Origin: SXOA01 sp051004015
GTDB lineage: Bacteria > Planctomycetota > Planctomycetia > Pirellulales > Pirellulaceae
DNA: 64,000 nucleotides
Reading direction: 5' to 3'
Assembly (NCBI GenBank): GCA_051004015.1
Contig: JBPCKT010000149.1
Span: forward strand, 14,802-78,801
Of the stretch, positions 1 through 9,179 are shown one piece after another. The stretch's first letter is position 1. The number at the start of each line of letters is the position of its first letter. The notes beneath the pieces are model-generated. The model had not been told where the DNA came from and did no database searches. It saw only the letters and a list, made by a program, of their open reading frames with translations. The position numbers were made by a program, and so were the translations under genes.

Positions 1-746
1 CCGGCCATTTTGCCGGTGGCGTCGGCTTCGCGGCGGAGCTTGTCGAGCCCCGAAAGCAGGCTCTGACGGTCGCCAAGGCGATTCACGGAGAGCCCCGCGG
101 CCATTTCGAAATTCTGCACTTTGAACGGGCCGGACGTAGCGGGGTCGGCCTGCGTCTCAAACGGCTTGCAGGAAACGCCGAGGTACGCCGAACCGGTGCC
201 GGGGACCATCCGCGGAATCATCACATACGCCGGCAGCCTGGGGTTGAGCTTGCCAAGCTGCTCGGCGGCGATACTGCCGCAACTGGGGTGGGCGTTTTCA
301 TCGGGGGCGATGCCGGGCCCGTAGCCGGTGAAGCAAAGCTGGTCCCCCGTGCTATGGCCGGCGTCGCCGTGGTTCAGGCTGCGGATGATGGACCACTTGT
401 CCATAATCTTGGAGCAGTGCGGCAGCATGTCGGTGAGCTGGATTCCCGATACGTTCGTGCTCATTGTGCCGAACTCACCGCGAAACTCCGCTGGTGCATC
501 GGGCTTGGTGTCCCACATGTCGATGTGGCTGGGGCCCCCCCGCATCCACAAAATGATGACGTTGTTTTTTGCCTTGTCCTGGATTGTCGCCGGAGCCGCC
601 GCCGCTTCGCTTCGGAGCAGATGCGCCAGTGACAATCCAGCCGTGCCGATGACCCCGGCATGTAGAAAGCCGCGCCTGCTGGCCTGGCTCGTTTCCAAGC
701 GGCGAAACTGGGGGCATGTGCGGCGGAGATTCCAGACGTCGCTCAT
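1..746 (-). CDS. DUF1501 family protein, 3-truncated by window edge
   Basis: The reading frame opens at an ATG (744-746) and stays open to base 1, giving 248 residues with the C-terminus outside the window. It has a leader with a twin-arginine-like SRRGFLHAG segment around residues 28-36 followed by a hydrophobic stretch, then the family hallmark MRGGPSHIDMWDTKPDAP. DUF1501 proteins belong to the sulfatase/alkaline-phosphatase-like superfamily and are abundant in planctomycetes, usually next to DUF1549/DUF1553 genes; their biochemical role is not settled. Export through the Tat system is inferred from the leader. Two more DUF1501 genes lie at 39705-41084 and 55062-56423. Family assignment is secure; function is not. 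Confidence 0.9.
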   Translation of the reverse strand, partial: MSDVWNLRRTCPQFRRLETSQASRRGFLHAGVIGTAGLSLAHLLRSEAAAAPATIQDKAKNNVIILWMRGGPSHIDMWDTKPDAPAEFRGEFGTMSTNVSGIQLTDMLPHCSKIMDKWSIIRSLNHGDAGHSTGDQLCFTGYGPGIAPDENAHPSCGSIAAEQLGKLNPRLPAYVMIPRMVPGTGSAYLGVSCKPFETQADPATSGPFKVQNFEMAAGLSVNRLGDRQSLLSGLDKLRREADATGKMA

Positions 747-847
747 AGGTGGGCTTTCCAGCGGCTATCGTAGGCGGGGGGCGGACCTCATATCCATCCA
801 CTTCTATTTATACATCGGCTGGAAGGGGCGCGGCAAGCGAATGACGT

Positions 848-888
848 CCTTCGCTCCGCGAAAGAATGCCCTTTCGTGGAGCGAAAGG
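848..888. repeat. Inverted repeat between DUF1501 and purH
   Basis: Left arm CCTTCGCTCCGCGAAAG (848-864), 6-base loop, right arm 871-888 that is its reverse complement apart from one inserted T and one mismatch. It lies in the divergent gap between the DUF1501 gene and purH. It could fold as a hairpin; it has no T-run, so a plain intrinsic terminator is not supported. Confidence 0.6.
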
Positions 889-944
889 CGACTATCCTTG
901 ACCATCTTCCCCCCGCACCTTAAACCAGAATCTGCGGCAACTCC

Positions 945-972
945 TGCCTACTGCTTACCGCCAACTGCTTAC
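945..972. repeat. Heptamer tandem array (TGCTTAC type) next to purH start
   Basis: Four consecutive 7-base units read TGCCTAC, TGCTTAC, CGCCAAC, TGCTTAC and end two bases before the purH ATG. The array occupies the place where a ribosome binding site would be, and no clear Shine-Dalgarno is visible for purH. Confidence 0.6.
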
Positions 973-974
973 TC

Positions 975-2561
<1,587 letters not shown>

Positions 2562-2584
2562 ATTTGGGAGGAAGTAGGTGTCGT

Positions 2585-3286
2585 ATGGCGGACTTTGATT
2601 GCAAAATTCACGAACTGCTCCCGCACAGGGTATCCGTTGCCGATTCCATGCGGCAATTGATCGATGCTCACGCAGCGGAATATCCAAGCGGCAATTGGAC
2701 ACCGTTTTACGAAATCGATTACGACCATGAGATTCGCTATCTCCAACAAGATTGGTTCTCCTCGGTCATTGAGAATGATCAACCGGCATCCGTCCCGATT
2801 GCCGAAATCTGGTTTGGACTCTTTGAACCCATCCGGGGCAGCGGACGAAATCGAGAGACAGTCGCCGATTGTTACGTCGCCGGTGCAAGGCATTTTCAAC
2901 TAGAAGGTAGCAGCGATTGGGCGGTCGACCCGGAGTATTTTCCTGACGGGCGTTACGCGAATTCCAATGTGCTGGCGAATATCTATCGCGCCGCTTACGG
3001 TCCATCGGACGGGCTCAAAAACGATGCTTTGGAGTACTTGTGCCTGGGTTATGTCGCGTTCGCTCTGAAATTCATTTTGGCTGATGTTGACCCGAAACTG
3101 ATTCTCGGTTCCGAGGAGCCCGTAGGAGTCGCTGCTGGCTGGGATTCCGGGGATCCGTTGTATGTCGGATTTCTGACGCGTGATGGATTCCAAGTCCGTG
3201 AACATCGAGAAGCAATTGCCGGAATTGAGAAGCGCCGAAAAGAATTTGACAAGTGGCTTCGTGAAAGACACGACGATCTCGAATGA
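2585..3286 (+). CDS. Hypothetical protein, 233 aa, soluble
   Basis: I do not recognise the family. The frame is open further upstream inside purH, but the ATG at 2585 has a good GGAGG 12 bases upstream and is taken as start. The product is acidic, rich in aromatic residues, with no signal peptide or membrane segment; a C-terminal charged helix (EKRRKEFDKWLRERHDDLE) looks like a coiled helix. The composition and isolated position 23 bp after purH recall SMI1/KNR4-like or immunity-type small proteins, but there is no motif to support that. Co-transcription with purH is possible given the short gap. Confidence 0.7.
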   Translation: MADFDCKIHELLPHRVSVADSMRQLIDAHAAEYPSGNWTPFYEIDYDHEIRYLQQDWFSSVIENDQPASVPIAEIWFGLFEPIRGSGRNRETVADCYVAGARHFQLEGSSDWAVDPEYFPDGRYANSNVLANIYRAAYGPSDGLKNDALEYLCLGYVAFALKFILADVDPKLILGSEEPVGVAAGWDSGDPLYVGFLTRDGFQVREHREAIAGIEKRRKEFDKWLRERHDDLE

Positions 3287-3330
3287 CCGGTACGTAGTAA
3301 ACGCATCCACCCAGAGTGCCGCTCGCTTGT

Positions 3331-4203
3331 ATGCCCACTCCTGAATTTCTCGTCTGGGCGATTGAGCGGCGATGCTCGCTGCGTCAAATCGCCGGCTTTG
3401 AAGACCCGGAGCGGACGGAGCGGCATCTGCGGACGCTCCGGGCCTACAGCGATGCGGTTGCGGAGGGGCGGGTCTTTGGGGGAATTTGCGTTGAGCCGGA
3501 AGTTCGTAGTAGCCGGCTTCAGCCGGCTGATAACCCGCTGAAGCGAGTTACTGCGAACGGCTTTCGCGTGGATGATGCTTTGTCTCTCTACGGCGGACAC
3601 TCAGCCACTGAAACTGCTTGTCGTGATTGTCCCGCCAATGCCGTGCTTAAGGAACATCCCAACAGCCTCGCCGGCTGCTTTGGCATGGTTCCGCTGCCGC
3701 CGGATGAAGCCGAAGTTCATGCCGCGGTGGAAGAGGCCATTGACCGGCTGAACCTGCGGGCCAATGTTGAAACGAACTTCCCACGCACCAAGCCGGCCTG
3801 GTACGGCCTGTGGATGCGCTCGCCGCTCGATGCTCCCCGCGCCCTGCTGCTCAAATTCATCCTGCGGAATGCCGGTGGTAGTGATCCCGGTTATGTCCGC
3901 GCTATGAACGAAATGATTCTCGGCCTGAGCGCCGCTTACGAGCACGCTCTGCCGCTGTATGTGCGGCTCTATCCACGGGGCGAGGTTCGCGGCACCTGGT
4001 GGAACCTCGTTTCTCACTGCCAGGCTTGCCATTCCCCTTGGCCGGACCCTCAGAGCGTAGTGTGCCTCACGTGCGGCTACGTCGGCCATCCCGCTTCGCC
4101 CCTCAAGCGCCGCGCCCGCGGCACCCGGCCTTACCGGCCGCTGGAAAGGATGCTGGGGAAAGTCAAGGCGGAGGATTTTTTGCGAAGATACGAGGCGCGT
4201 TGA
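3331..4203 (+). CDS. Hypothetical protein with C-terminal zinc ribbon
   Basis: A 290-residue protein of unknown function. ATG at 3331 is preferred to a GTG at 3316 in the same frame. Cysteine pairs CRDC (about residues 96-99) and, near the C-terminus, CQACHSPW...CLTCGY (about 230-252) suggest one treble-clef or zinc-ribbon site; the tail is basic (KRRARGTRPYRPLERML), which fits nucleic-acid contact, though that is inference. A 57-bp near-palindromic repeat lies inside the frame at 3502-3558 and adds exactly 19 codons without breaking it. Codon use outside the insert looks like that of neighbours. Not related to purH as far as can be seen. Confidence 0.65.
   Translation: MPTPEFLVWAIERRCSLRQIAGFEDPERTERHLRTLRAYSDAVAEGRVFGGICVEPEVRSSRLQPADNPLKRVTANGFRVDDALSLYGGHSATETACRDCPANAVLKEHPNSLAGCFGMVPLPPDEAEVHAAVEEAIDRLNLRANVETNFPRTKPAWYGLWMRSPLDAPRALLLKFILRNAGGSDPGYVRAMNEMILGLSAAYEHALPLYVRLYPRGEVRGTWWNLVSHCQACHSPWPDPQSVVCLTCGYVGHPASPLKRRARGTRPYRPLERMLGKVKAEDFLRRYEAR
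3502..3558. repeat. 57-bp palindromic repeat inserted in frame in a gene
   Basis: The ends GTTCGTAGTA and TTACTGCGAAC are imperfect reverse complements, and the inside holds two smaller hairpins, AGCCGGCTTCAGCCGGCT and a weaker one around CCGCTGAAGCGAG. This layout (outer stem, two inner hairpins) is that of a REP/MITE-like intergenic element. Here it is 57 bases long, a multiple of three, with no stop in the gene frame, so the host gene stays open across it. Confidence 0.7.
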
Positions 4204-4225
4204 AGTCCAAGTGTGTCCCGGCTCG

Positions 4226-4582
4226 TCATTGCAGGTCTTTCAGTGCCGCGCGGAGCCATAGCGCGACAAAGAGTATGCCGCCGTGCAGGACCAGGCCGAT
4301 GACGGCGATGCCGATGGTGTCGGCGGATTTCTGGCGAATGCCGCCGTATAGCCCAACCAGGCCGCTGACGATTCCCAGTCCGATCATCAAGCTGGAGACA
4401 ATGTTGACCGAAAGCCAGACCCACTCGCGCCCAGGCTTGGGGTCCTTCAGCATCAACTGATTGACGACGCAGTTGAGCATGAAGCACACAAACGCGCTCG
4501 CCGCCGACAATCGAGCCGCCTGCCGCGACCAGTGGGCGGGAGCCTCCCGTTGGTGGGCCTCATCCTGTTCCGACTGTTCCAT
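4226..4582 (-). CDS. Small integral membrane protein, 118 aa
   Basis: Unknown family. The N-terminal 25 residues are polar and charged, then three hydrophobic stretches (about 30-46, 55-80 and 90-110) are likely transmembrane helices, the second rich in glycine (IGLGIVSGLVGLYGG). The start ATG lies only 3 bases after the stop of the MFS transporter at 4586, so the two are almost surely one transcript and may be translationally linked. The protein resembles other small planctomycete membrane proteins of about this size; no function can be assigned. Confidence 0.75.
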   Translation of the reverse strand: MEQSEQDEAHQREAPAHWSRQAARLSAASAFVCFMLNCVVNQLMLKDPKPGREWVWLSVNIVSSLMIGLGIVSGLVGLYGGIRQKSADTIGIAVIGLVLHGGILFVALWLRAALKDLQ

Positions 4583-4585
4583 GCG

Positions 4586-6046
4586 TCATTCCGGCAGGGG
4601 CTTGCCTTTGGTTTCGGGGGCAAACGGCAGTGCGATCAGGCCAATCAAGAAGACAGCGCACATCGTGACGCCGGCCCAACGGAATCCCTGCTCGTAACCA
4701 TTCGCCTGGGTGTAAATCGCCTTCGTCATAAACCCGAGCGTGAACGGGCCAACGGCAGCCACCAAGCGGCCAACGTTGTAGCAGAAGGAAGTTCCGGTGC
4801 TTCGCAGGCGCGTGGGAAAGAGCTCGGGAAAATAAATCGCATAACCTCCAAACAAGGCGAGCTGGCAGAAACCCATGAGCGGGATCATCCAGAAAATCTC
4901 GCTGAACTCGGAAAGGTACGCGAACACCAGCGCGGTGGAGAGCATGGCGGCCACAAAAGCCACGGCAAACGCCGGCTTGCGGCCGGTATAGTGCGTAATG
5001 TGACTGTAAGCGTAGATGCCAAAGAAGCCGCCCAGATTCTGGAGGATAGAGGTAATTCCAATCCACACCGCAACCTTGGAAGTGATCTGATCCGCCGGAA
5101 CTCCGGCTGCCTTGAAGTGATCGGTAAGCACCGGATTGAGCAGATCGAATGAGAAGAACCCAATTCCCCATAACCCAACAACGCCGGAAAAACCCAGGGC
5201 CAGACCGACCAGGGCGTTGTACCGCAGGGTCGGATCGCCAAACAACTCGCGAAACGAACCAAGCTGTTTGGCAACCACGCCCTCCTTGCGTGCGGCTTGC
5301 CACTTTTCCGGCTCTTTGAGTTTGCTGCGGATGAGTATGGCCAGGAGCGCGGGAAGGGTGCCGATGACGAACATGATTCGCCAGGCTTTGATGGGGGAAT
5401 CGCCGGTGGTGGCCAGCTCGTGAAGTGATCCGCCGGGAGCTTCCGCAAAACCCAAAGAGATACTGATAAGTGCTGCCGTAATGTTTCCTACCGCCGAGAG
5501 TGCCTGCAGCATGCCCAGGGCGAAAGGCCTGGCCCGCGACGGCATGACCTCCGCGACCAGGGCCACGCCGACGGCGAATTCGCCTCCCACGCCAAGGCCG
5601 GTCAAGAAACGATAGAACGAAAAGTCCCAGATACTGGTGGAAAACGCGCTCAATCCCGTACAGAACGAGTAAATCAGAATCGTCCAGAGCATCACTCTAG
5701 CTCGGCCGATTCGATCTCCCAGGATGCCGAAAAACAGCCCACCTATCGCCCATCCCACCAGGAAAATCGCCGTCGTCACTCCGCCGTAATAGAATTTGTC
5801 CTCCTTCGTGGGCTCGATTTTCTTCGTCTCGCCGGTCGCTTTGTCGACTTCGTAGGTCGCCAACAACTCGGTCATTGCCGGAATTCGCGCCAAATTGAAA
5901 AGCTGCTGGTCCATCGTGTCGAACAACCAGCCGAGCGCCGCCACCAGCAGCACAAACCAGTGATATCTCGTCAGCAGCGTATACCACGGGCGATTATCGG
6001 AGGGATCGTCAGGTGCGGCGGGAGAGGCTTCATCGAACGTATGCAT
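4586..6046 (-). CDS. Major facilitator superfamily transporter
   Basis: A 486-residue secondary transporter with twelve predicted membrane helices. The loop 2-3 motif of the superfamily is seen in GGLFFGILGDRIGRARVML, and helix 4 carries RFLTGLGVGGEFAVGVALVAE, typical of the metabolite:H+ symporter / sialate-like branch (AAHS/SP-type). The start is set at the ATG at 6046 with a GGAAGG upstream; the longer open frame begins with low-complexity Pro/Leu sequence unlikely to be coding. A roughly 35-residue insert with EVDKATGETKKIEPTKEDKFYYGG lies between helix 1 and 2, as seen in other planctomycete members. Substrate is unknown. It is followed directly by the small membrane protein at 4226-4582. 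Confidence 0.85.
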   Translation of the reverse strand: MHTFDEASPAAPDDPSDNRPWYTLLTRYHWFVLLVAALGWLFDTMDQQLFNLARIPAMTELLATYEVDKATGETKKIEPTKEDKFYYGGVTTAIFLVGWAIGGLFFGILGDRIGRARVMLWTILIYSFCTGLSAFSTSIWDFSFYRFLTGLGVGGEFAVGVALVAEVMPSRARPFALGMLQALSAVGNITAALISISLGFAEAPGGSLHELATTGDSPIKAWRIMFVIGTLPALLAILIRSKLKEPEKWQAARKEGVVAKQLGSFRELFGDPTLRYNALVGLALGFSGVVGLWGIGFFSFDLLNPVLTDHFKAAGVPADQITSKVAVWIGITSILQNLGGFFGIYAYSHITHYTGRKPAFAVAFVAAMLSTALVFAYLSEFSEIFWMIPLMGFCQLALFGGYAIYFPELFPTRLRSTGTSFCYNVGRLVAAVGPFTLGFMTKAIYTQANGYEQGFRWAGVTMCAVFLIGLIALPFAPETKGKPLPE

Positions 6047-6152
6047 GGAGGGGCCTTCCGGGCTAAGGGCGAGTAGGAACAGCAGTGTAAGGGGCAGGGG
6101 GGGACGGTTCAAGTTGGAGCGGAGAAGGTGGGGCGGTGACGGCCGCAGCACC

Positions 6153-6259
6153 GAGTACTGAGTACCGAGTACTGATTGGTCCTACGTCCATCAAAGGCCG
6201 CCCATCAAAGTCCCAGTCCCCAGTCCCCAGCCCCCAGTCCCCAGCCCCCAGTCCCCAGC
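6153..6259. repeat. Two heptamer arrays (GAGTACT and CCCCAGT types)
   Basis: 6153-6173 holds GAGTACT, GAGTACC, GAGTACT. 6211-6259 holds seven units alternating CCCCAGT and CCCCAGC. Both have an exact 7-base period. They fill most of the 270-bp divergent gap between the MFS transporter and the sigma factor gene, upstream of the start chosen for the latter. Confidence 0.85.
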
Positions 6260-6316
6260 CCCGAACCCCGTTTTTTTTCCCCTTCCCTGAGAAAAACCGA
6301 GCCGTTTGTCGTCATA

Positions 6317-6853
6317 ATGGTGCTGAGGGGGGAGAACCTGGTGAGTCCGCTGCTGACGCCTGAGGCACTTGGCCGCCTGCTCGATGAGCATGGGGGGGCG
6401 CTGGTGTTGTTTGCGGCCCAGTGGACGGACTCGCCGGACGACTGCGTGCAAGAGGCCTTCATCGAGCTCACGCGGCAAAAGGAGCTTCCCCGCTGCATTA
6501 CGGCGTGGCTCTACCGCGTGGCTCGCAACAAAGCCATCAGCATGTCCCGCTCCGCCTGGCGAAGGCGGCGACATGAAACGCTCGCGGGTGCCCTGGTTCC
6601 CGCCTGGACCTGTGAGGAGGACCGCCCCCCGGTCGAGAAGGAAGAACTGGCGGCGGCGATTCAATCGCTGGACGAGGGATTGCGCGAAGTCATCGTCGCT
6701 CGGATTTGGGGCGGCCTGAATTTCGAACAGATTTCCGAGGTGGTCGGTGCGTCCATCAGCACCGCTCACCGGCGTTATGAAGCAGGGCTCAAGGCCCTGC
6801 GTGAAAGGTTGAAACTGCCATGTCCGATCAAGACGGCGACTTGCCCGAAATGA
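6317..6853 (+). CDS. ECF-type RNA polymerase sigma factor
   Basis: A 178-residue sigma-70 family protein of the extracytoplasmic-function group. Region 2 is visible in DDCVQEAFIELTRQ and the following ITAWLYRVARNKAIS; region 4 is the C-terminal helix-turn-helix around LNFEQISEVVGASISTAHRRYEAGLKALRERL. The ATG at 6317 is chosen because the upstream open frame is translated repeat sequence (Ser-Pro-Gln runs). The next gene starts 34 bases before its stop, which implies coupled expression with the membrane protein at 6820-7497, a usual sigma/anti-sigma layout. Its target promoters are not known; the two secreted proteins downstream are the natural candidates. Confidence 0.9.
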   Translation: MVLRGENLVSPLLTPEALGRLLDEHGGALVLFAAQWTDSPDDCVQEAFIELTRQKELPRCITAWLYRVARNKAISMSRSAWRRRRHETLAGALVPAWTCEEDRPPVEKEELAAAIQSLDEGLREVIVARIWGGLNFEQISEVVGASISTAHRRYEAGLKALRERLKLPCPIKTATCPK

Positions 6854-7497
6854 ACGAGCACCCGCCCGGTGAAGGCGAACCGCTCGAGGTCTGCCCCATC
6901 GACCCCGAGGAGCGGCTGGATACCGAGCGGGTGCTCGGTCTGTTCGCGCCGCGCACCCCGCGACTGAAGCGAGAGCGGCTGCTGGCGCTGGTGGCGAGCG
7001 TGCGCCGCGAAGTCGAGCCAGGCTCGAAATCGACGGTCCACTTTCGCACGCCGTGGTACTGGCCGGCGGCGACGGCGGTGATGACGGCGACTTCCCTTTC
7101 GCTGGCGGTGCTGCTGGTCGTGCGAGCCAATGCCGAGCCGTCGGTGCGCGTCGAGTACCAGGAGCGAATCGTCTATCAGCCGGTCTATTTGCCGTCCGCG
7201 CCGCTGGTCGATTCACCGAAAGAAGAAGCGGTGGTCACGGTTCCTCAGCCCGATGCTGTTGTGACGAGAAATCCGACTCCTCAGGACGACTACTTGAAGA
7301 GTCGCCGCTTGGCCCTGGAGCAAGGGGTGGACGCGATGGAGTTTCGCCAGCCTTTGGCGCACGTGAGCATCCCCAATTCTCCGGCGACGCGCGAGGAACT
7401 GCTCAGGCAGTTGGGACCGACGAACTCGCTCCGCGGTGGGATGAATCAATCGATGCGGACCGGAGTGACGAAGAGCTGGATTTGGCCGTCGTGGTGA
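6820..7497 (+). CDS. Single-pass membrane protein, possible anti-sigma factor
   Basis: 225 residues. The first 80 residues are charged and cytoplasmic in character, a hydrophobic segment lies at about 82-104 (PAATAVMTATSLSLAVLLVV), and the rest is a polar, proline-rich extracytoplasmic tail. The gene overlaps the end of the ECF sigma gene by 34 bp in another frame. By position and topology it is a candidate anti-sigma factor, but I see no clear zinc-binding HxxxCxxC motif of the ZAS type (only one Cys, in LEVCPIDPEE), so the role is inference. The next gene begins 47 bp downstream. Confidence 0.75.
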   Translation: MSDQDGDLPEMNEHPPGEGEPLEVCPIDPEERLDTERVLGLFAPRTPRLKRERLLALVASVRREVEPGSKSTVHFRTPWYWPAATAVMTATSLSLAVLLVVRANAEPSVRVEYQERIVYQPVYLPSAPLVDSPKEEAVVTVPQPDAVVTRNPTPQDDYLKSRRLALEQGVDAMEFRQPLAHVSIPNSPATREELLRQLGPTNSLRGGMNQSMRTGVTKSWIWPSW

Positions 7498-7544
7498 GAC
7501 CGTCATCTGGAAATGGAACAGAAAGCAACGAAGGAGTTAGGACA

Positions 7545-9143
7545 ATGAAACGATATGCAGCATTGAAATTGTGCGGCTATTTGGCGTCATTTTGCCTGGG
7601 GACGAGTTGTGCGGTTGCCCAATTGGGCGACCCGCAGCGACCGGACGGTGCTCAGGCCGACAAGTCAAAATCTCCCGCGGAAGCCGCCCCCTTTGACCCC
7701 CAGCGGCCGGATGAGAAAGCACCGCCGAAGGCCATCCAGCACAATCCCAGCCAGCCGCAGGTCATTCAGCTCACGCTGACACCAGCCCCCGAGCCCGTGC
7801 CAGCCCTCAAGTATGAGTTGCTCCCCAGTCCCGCGGAGCGGAAGCCAGGAAACGGAGCGACGAATTACTACCGCGCCATGTTGCACGCGCAGCAGGTCTT
7901 TAGCGCCATCCCCAAGGAAGATCGTGAGAAGTTTTACCGGGATTACAACGACTGGATTGAAAGGCCGCTAACAGAATTACCCAAAGAGGAAGTTGAAAAA
8001 TGGGTTGGTTACTACCGCCACGCGATGGCTGAAACCAAGACAGCCGCCTACCGCGAAGAGTGCCGGTTCAACCTGCGTCTGCAGGATTTGCGCGGCATGG
8101 AAACGATCAATTTATTGTTGCATGACTTTCAAAATGCCCGTGAGCTGGCTCGGGTTCTCCGCTTGCGGGCCCGATTGGAAGTCAGCAATGGCAAGCTGGA
8201 CGACGCCATTGAATCCTTGCGTCAAGGCTTTCAACTCGGGCGTGATGTCTCCGAGCCGGAATTGCTTGTCAATGGCCTCGTCGGCATCGCCATCGCCGGC
8301 ACCATGCAGCACGAGCTAATCGAAATCATCGATCAACCCGGCTCCCCCAACCTGTATTGGGCGCTGGCCTCCCTGCCGCGGCCGCTGGTCGATATGCGGC
8401 GTGGGATGCGGTTCGAAATGGACATACCGGAGCGGATGTTCCCCTTCCTCAAGGACGCGGAAACCGCCCAGCGTACGCCCGAGGAGTGGCAGCGCCTGTT
8501 GGTGAATAGCCTAAATCAAATCACCGAAGTCGCCGACACTTCGGCTCGGACGCCCGAGTGGCAATCCCGCCTGGCGGCCACCGCCGCCCTGATGATGGTC
8601 TATCCCGACGCCAAGAAACGGCTTGTCGAGGAAGGCTTTGATCGCGAAGCACTGGAAAAAATGCCGGTGGCGCAAGTGGTGGCGATTCAAGCCTCGCGAG
8701 CGCAAAAGCGGGCGTATCACCAGGTGTTCAAGTGGGCCTCGCTTCCTTATTCTCAGCAAGGCACCAGGTCCGAAGAATCCATGAAGGAGTTGGTTGCCGA
8801 AAAGGGAGGCCCCGGTCAAATCACCCTCGCTGATCCGCTGACCCTGGTGCAATTGCTGCTCCCTGGGGTGCAATCTGCGATGATCGCGGAAGTCCGCCTG
8901 CAATCGACGCTGGCGGCTACCCAAACCATCGAAGCCTTGCGGATGCACGCCGCCGCCCATGCCGGACAGTTGCCCAAGACTCTGGCCGATGTCACCATAG
9001 TTCCCGTACCGCTCAACCCGGCCACCGACAAACCTTTTCCCTACGAACTCAAGGACGGCATCGCCACGCTCACGGTTCCCCCGCCAGCCGGTTCACCGGC
9101 AATGATGGGAAGATCGTATGTGATTCGAATGGAAGCCCGATAG
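7545..9143 (+). CDS. Secreted hypothetical protein, 532 aa
   Basis: Start ATG at 7545 with AAGGAG 9 bases upstream. A signal peptide is likely (MKRYAALKLCGYLASFCLGTS, cleavage near AVAQ). After a repeated proline-rich linker (DPQRPDGAQADK and DPQRPDEKAPPK) comes a helical body of about 430 residues with no catalytic motif I can name; phrases such as LARVLRLRARLEVSNGKLDDAIESLRQGFQLG suggest TPR-like helices. Planctomycete genomes hold related secreted proteins of this size. It is third in the sigma-led cluster and is followed by another secreted protein after 36 bp, so both probably share a transcript and are delivered to the cell envelope. Confidence 0.8.
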   Translation: MKRYAALKLCGYLASFCLGTSCAVAQLGDPQRPDGAQADKSKSPAEAAPFDPQRPDEKAPPKAIQHNPSQPQVIQLTLTPAPEPVPALKYELLPSPAERKPGNGATNYYRAMLHAQQVFSAIPKEDREKFYRDYNDWIERPLTELPKEEVEKWVGYYRHAMAETKTAAYREECRFNLRLQDLRGMETINLLLHDFQNARELARVLRLRARLEVSNGKLDDAIESLRQGFQLGRDVSEPELLVNGLVGIAIAGTMQHELIEIIDQPGSPNLYWALASLPRPLVDMRRGMRFEMDIPERMFPFLKDAETAQRTPEEWQRLLVNSLNQITEVADTSARTPEWQSRLAATAALMMVYPDAKKRLVEEGFDREALEKMPVAQVVAIQASRAQKRAYHQVFKWASLPYSQQGTRSEESMKELVAEKGGPGQITLADPLTLVQLLLPGVQSAMIAEVRLQSTLAATQTIEALRMHAAAHAGQLPKTLADVTIVPVPLNPATDKPFPYELKDGIATLTVPPPAGSPAMMGRSYVIRMEAR

Positions 9144-9179
9144 CCAACTTGCCCGAAGTATCCGCCCAGGAGAAATACC

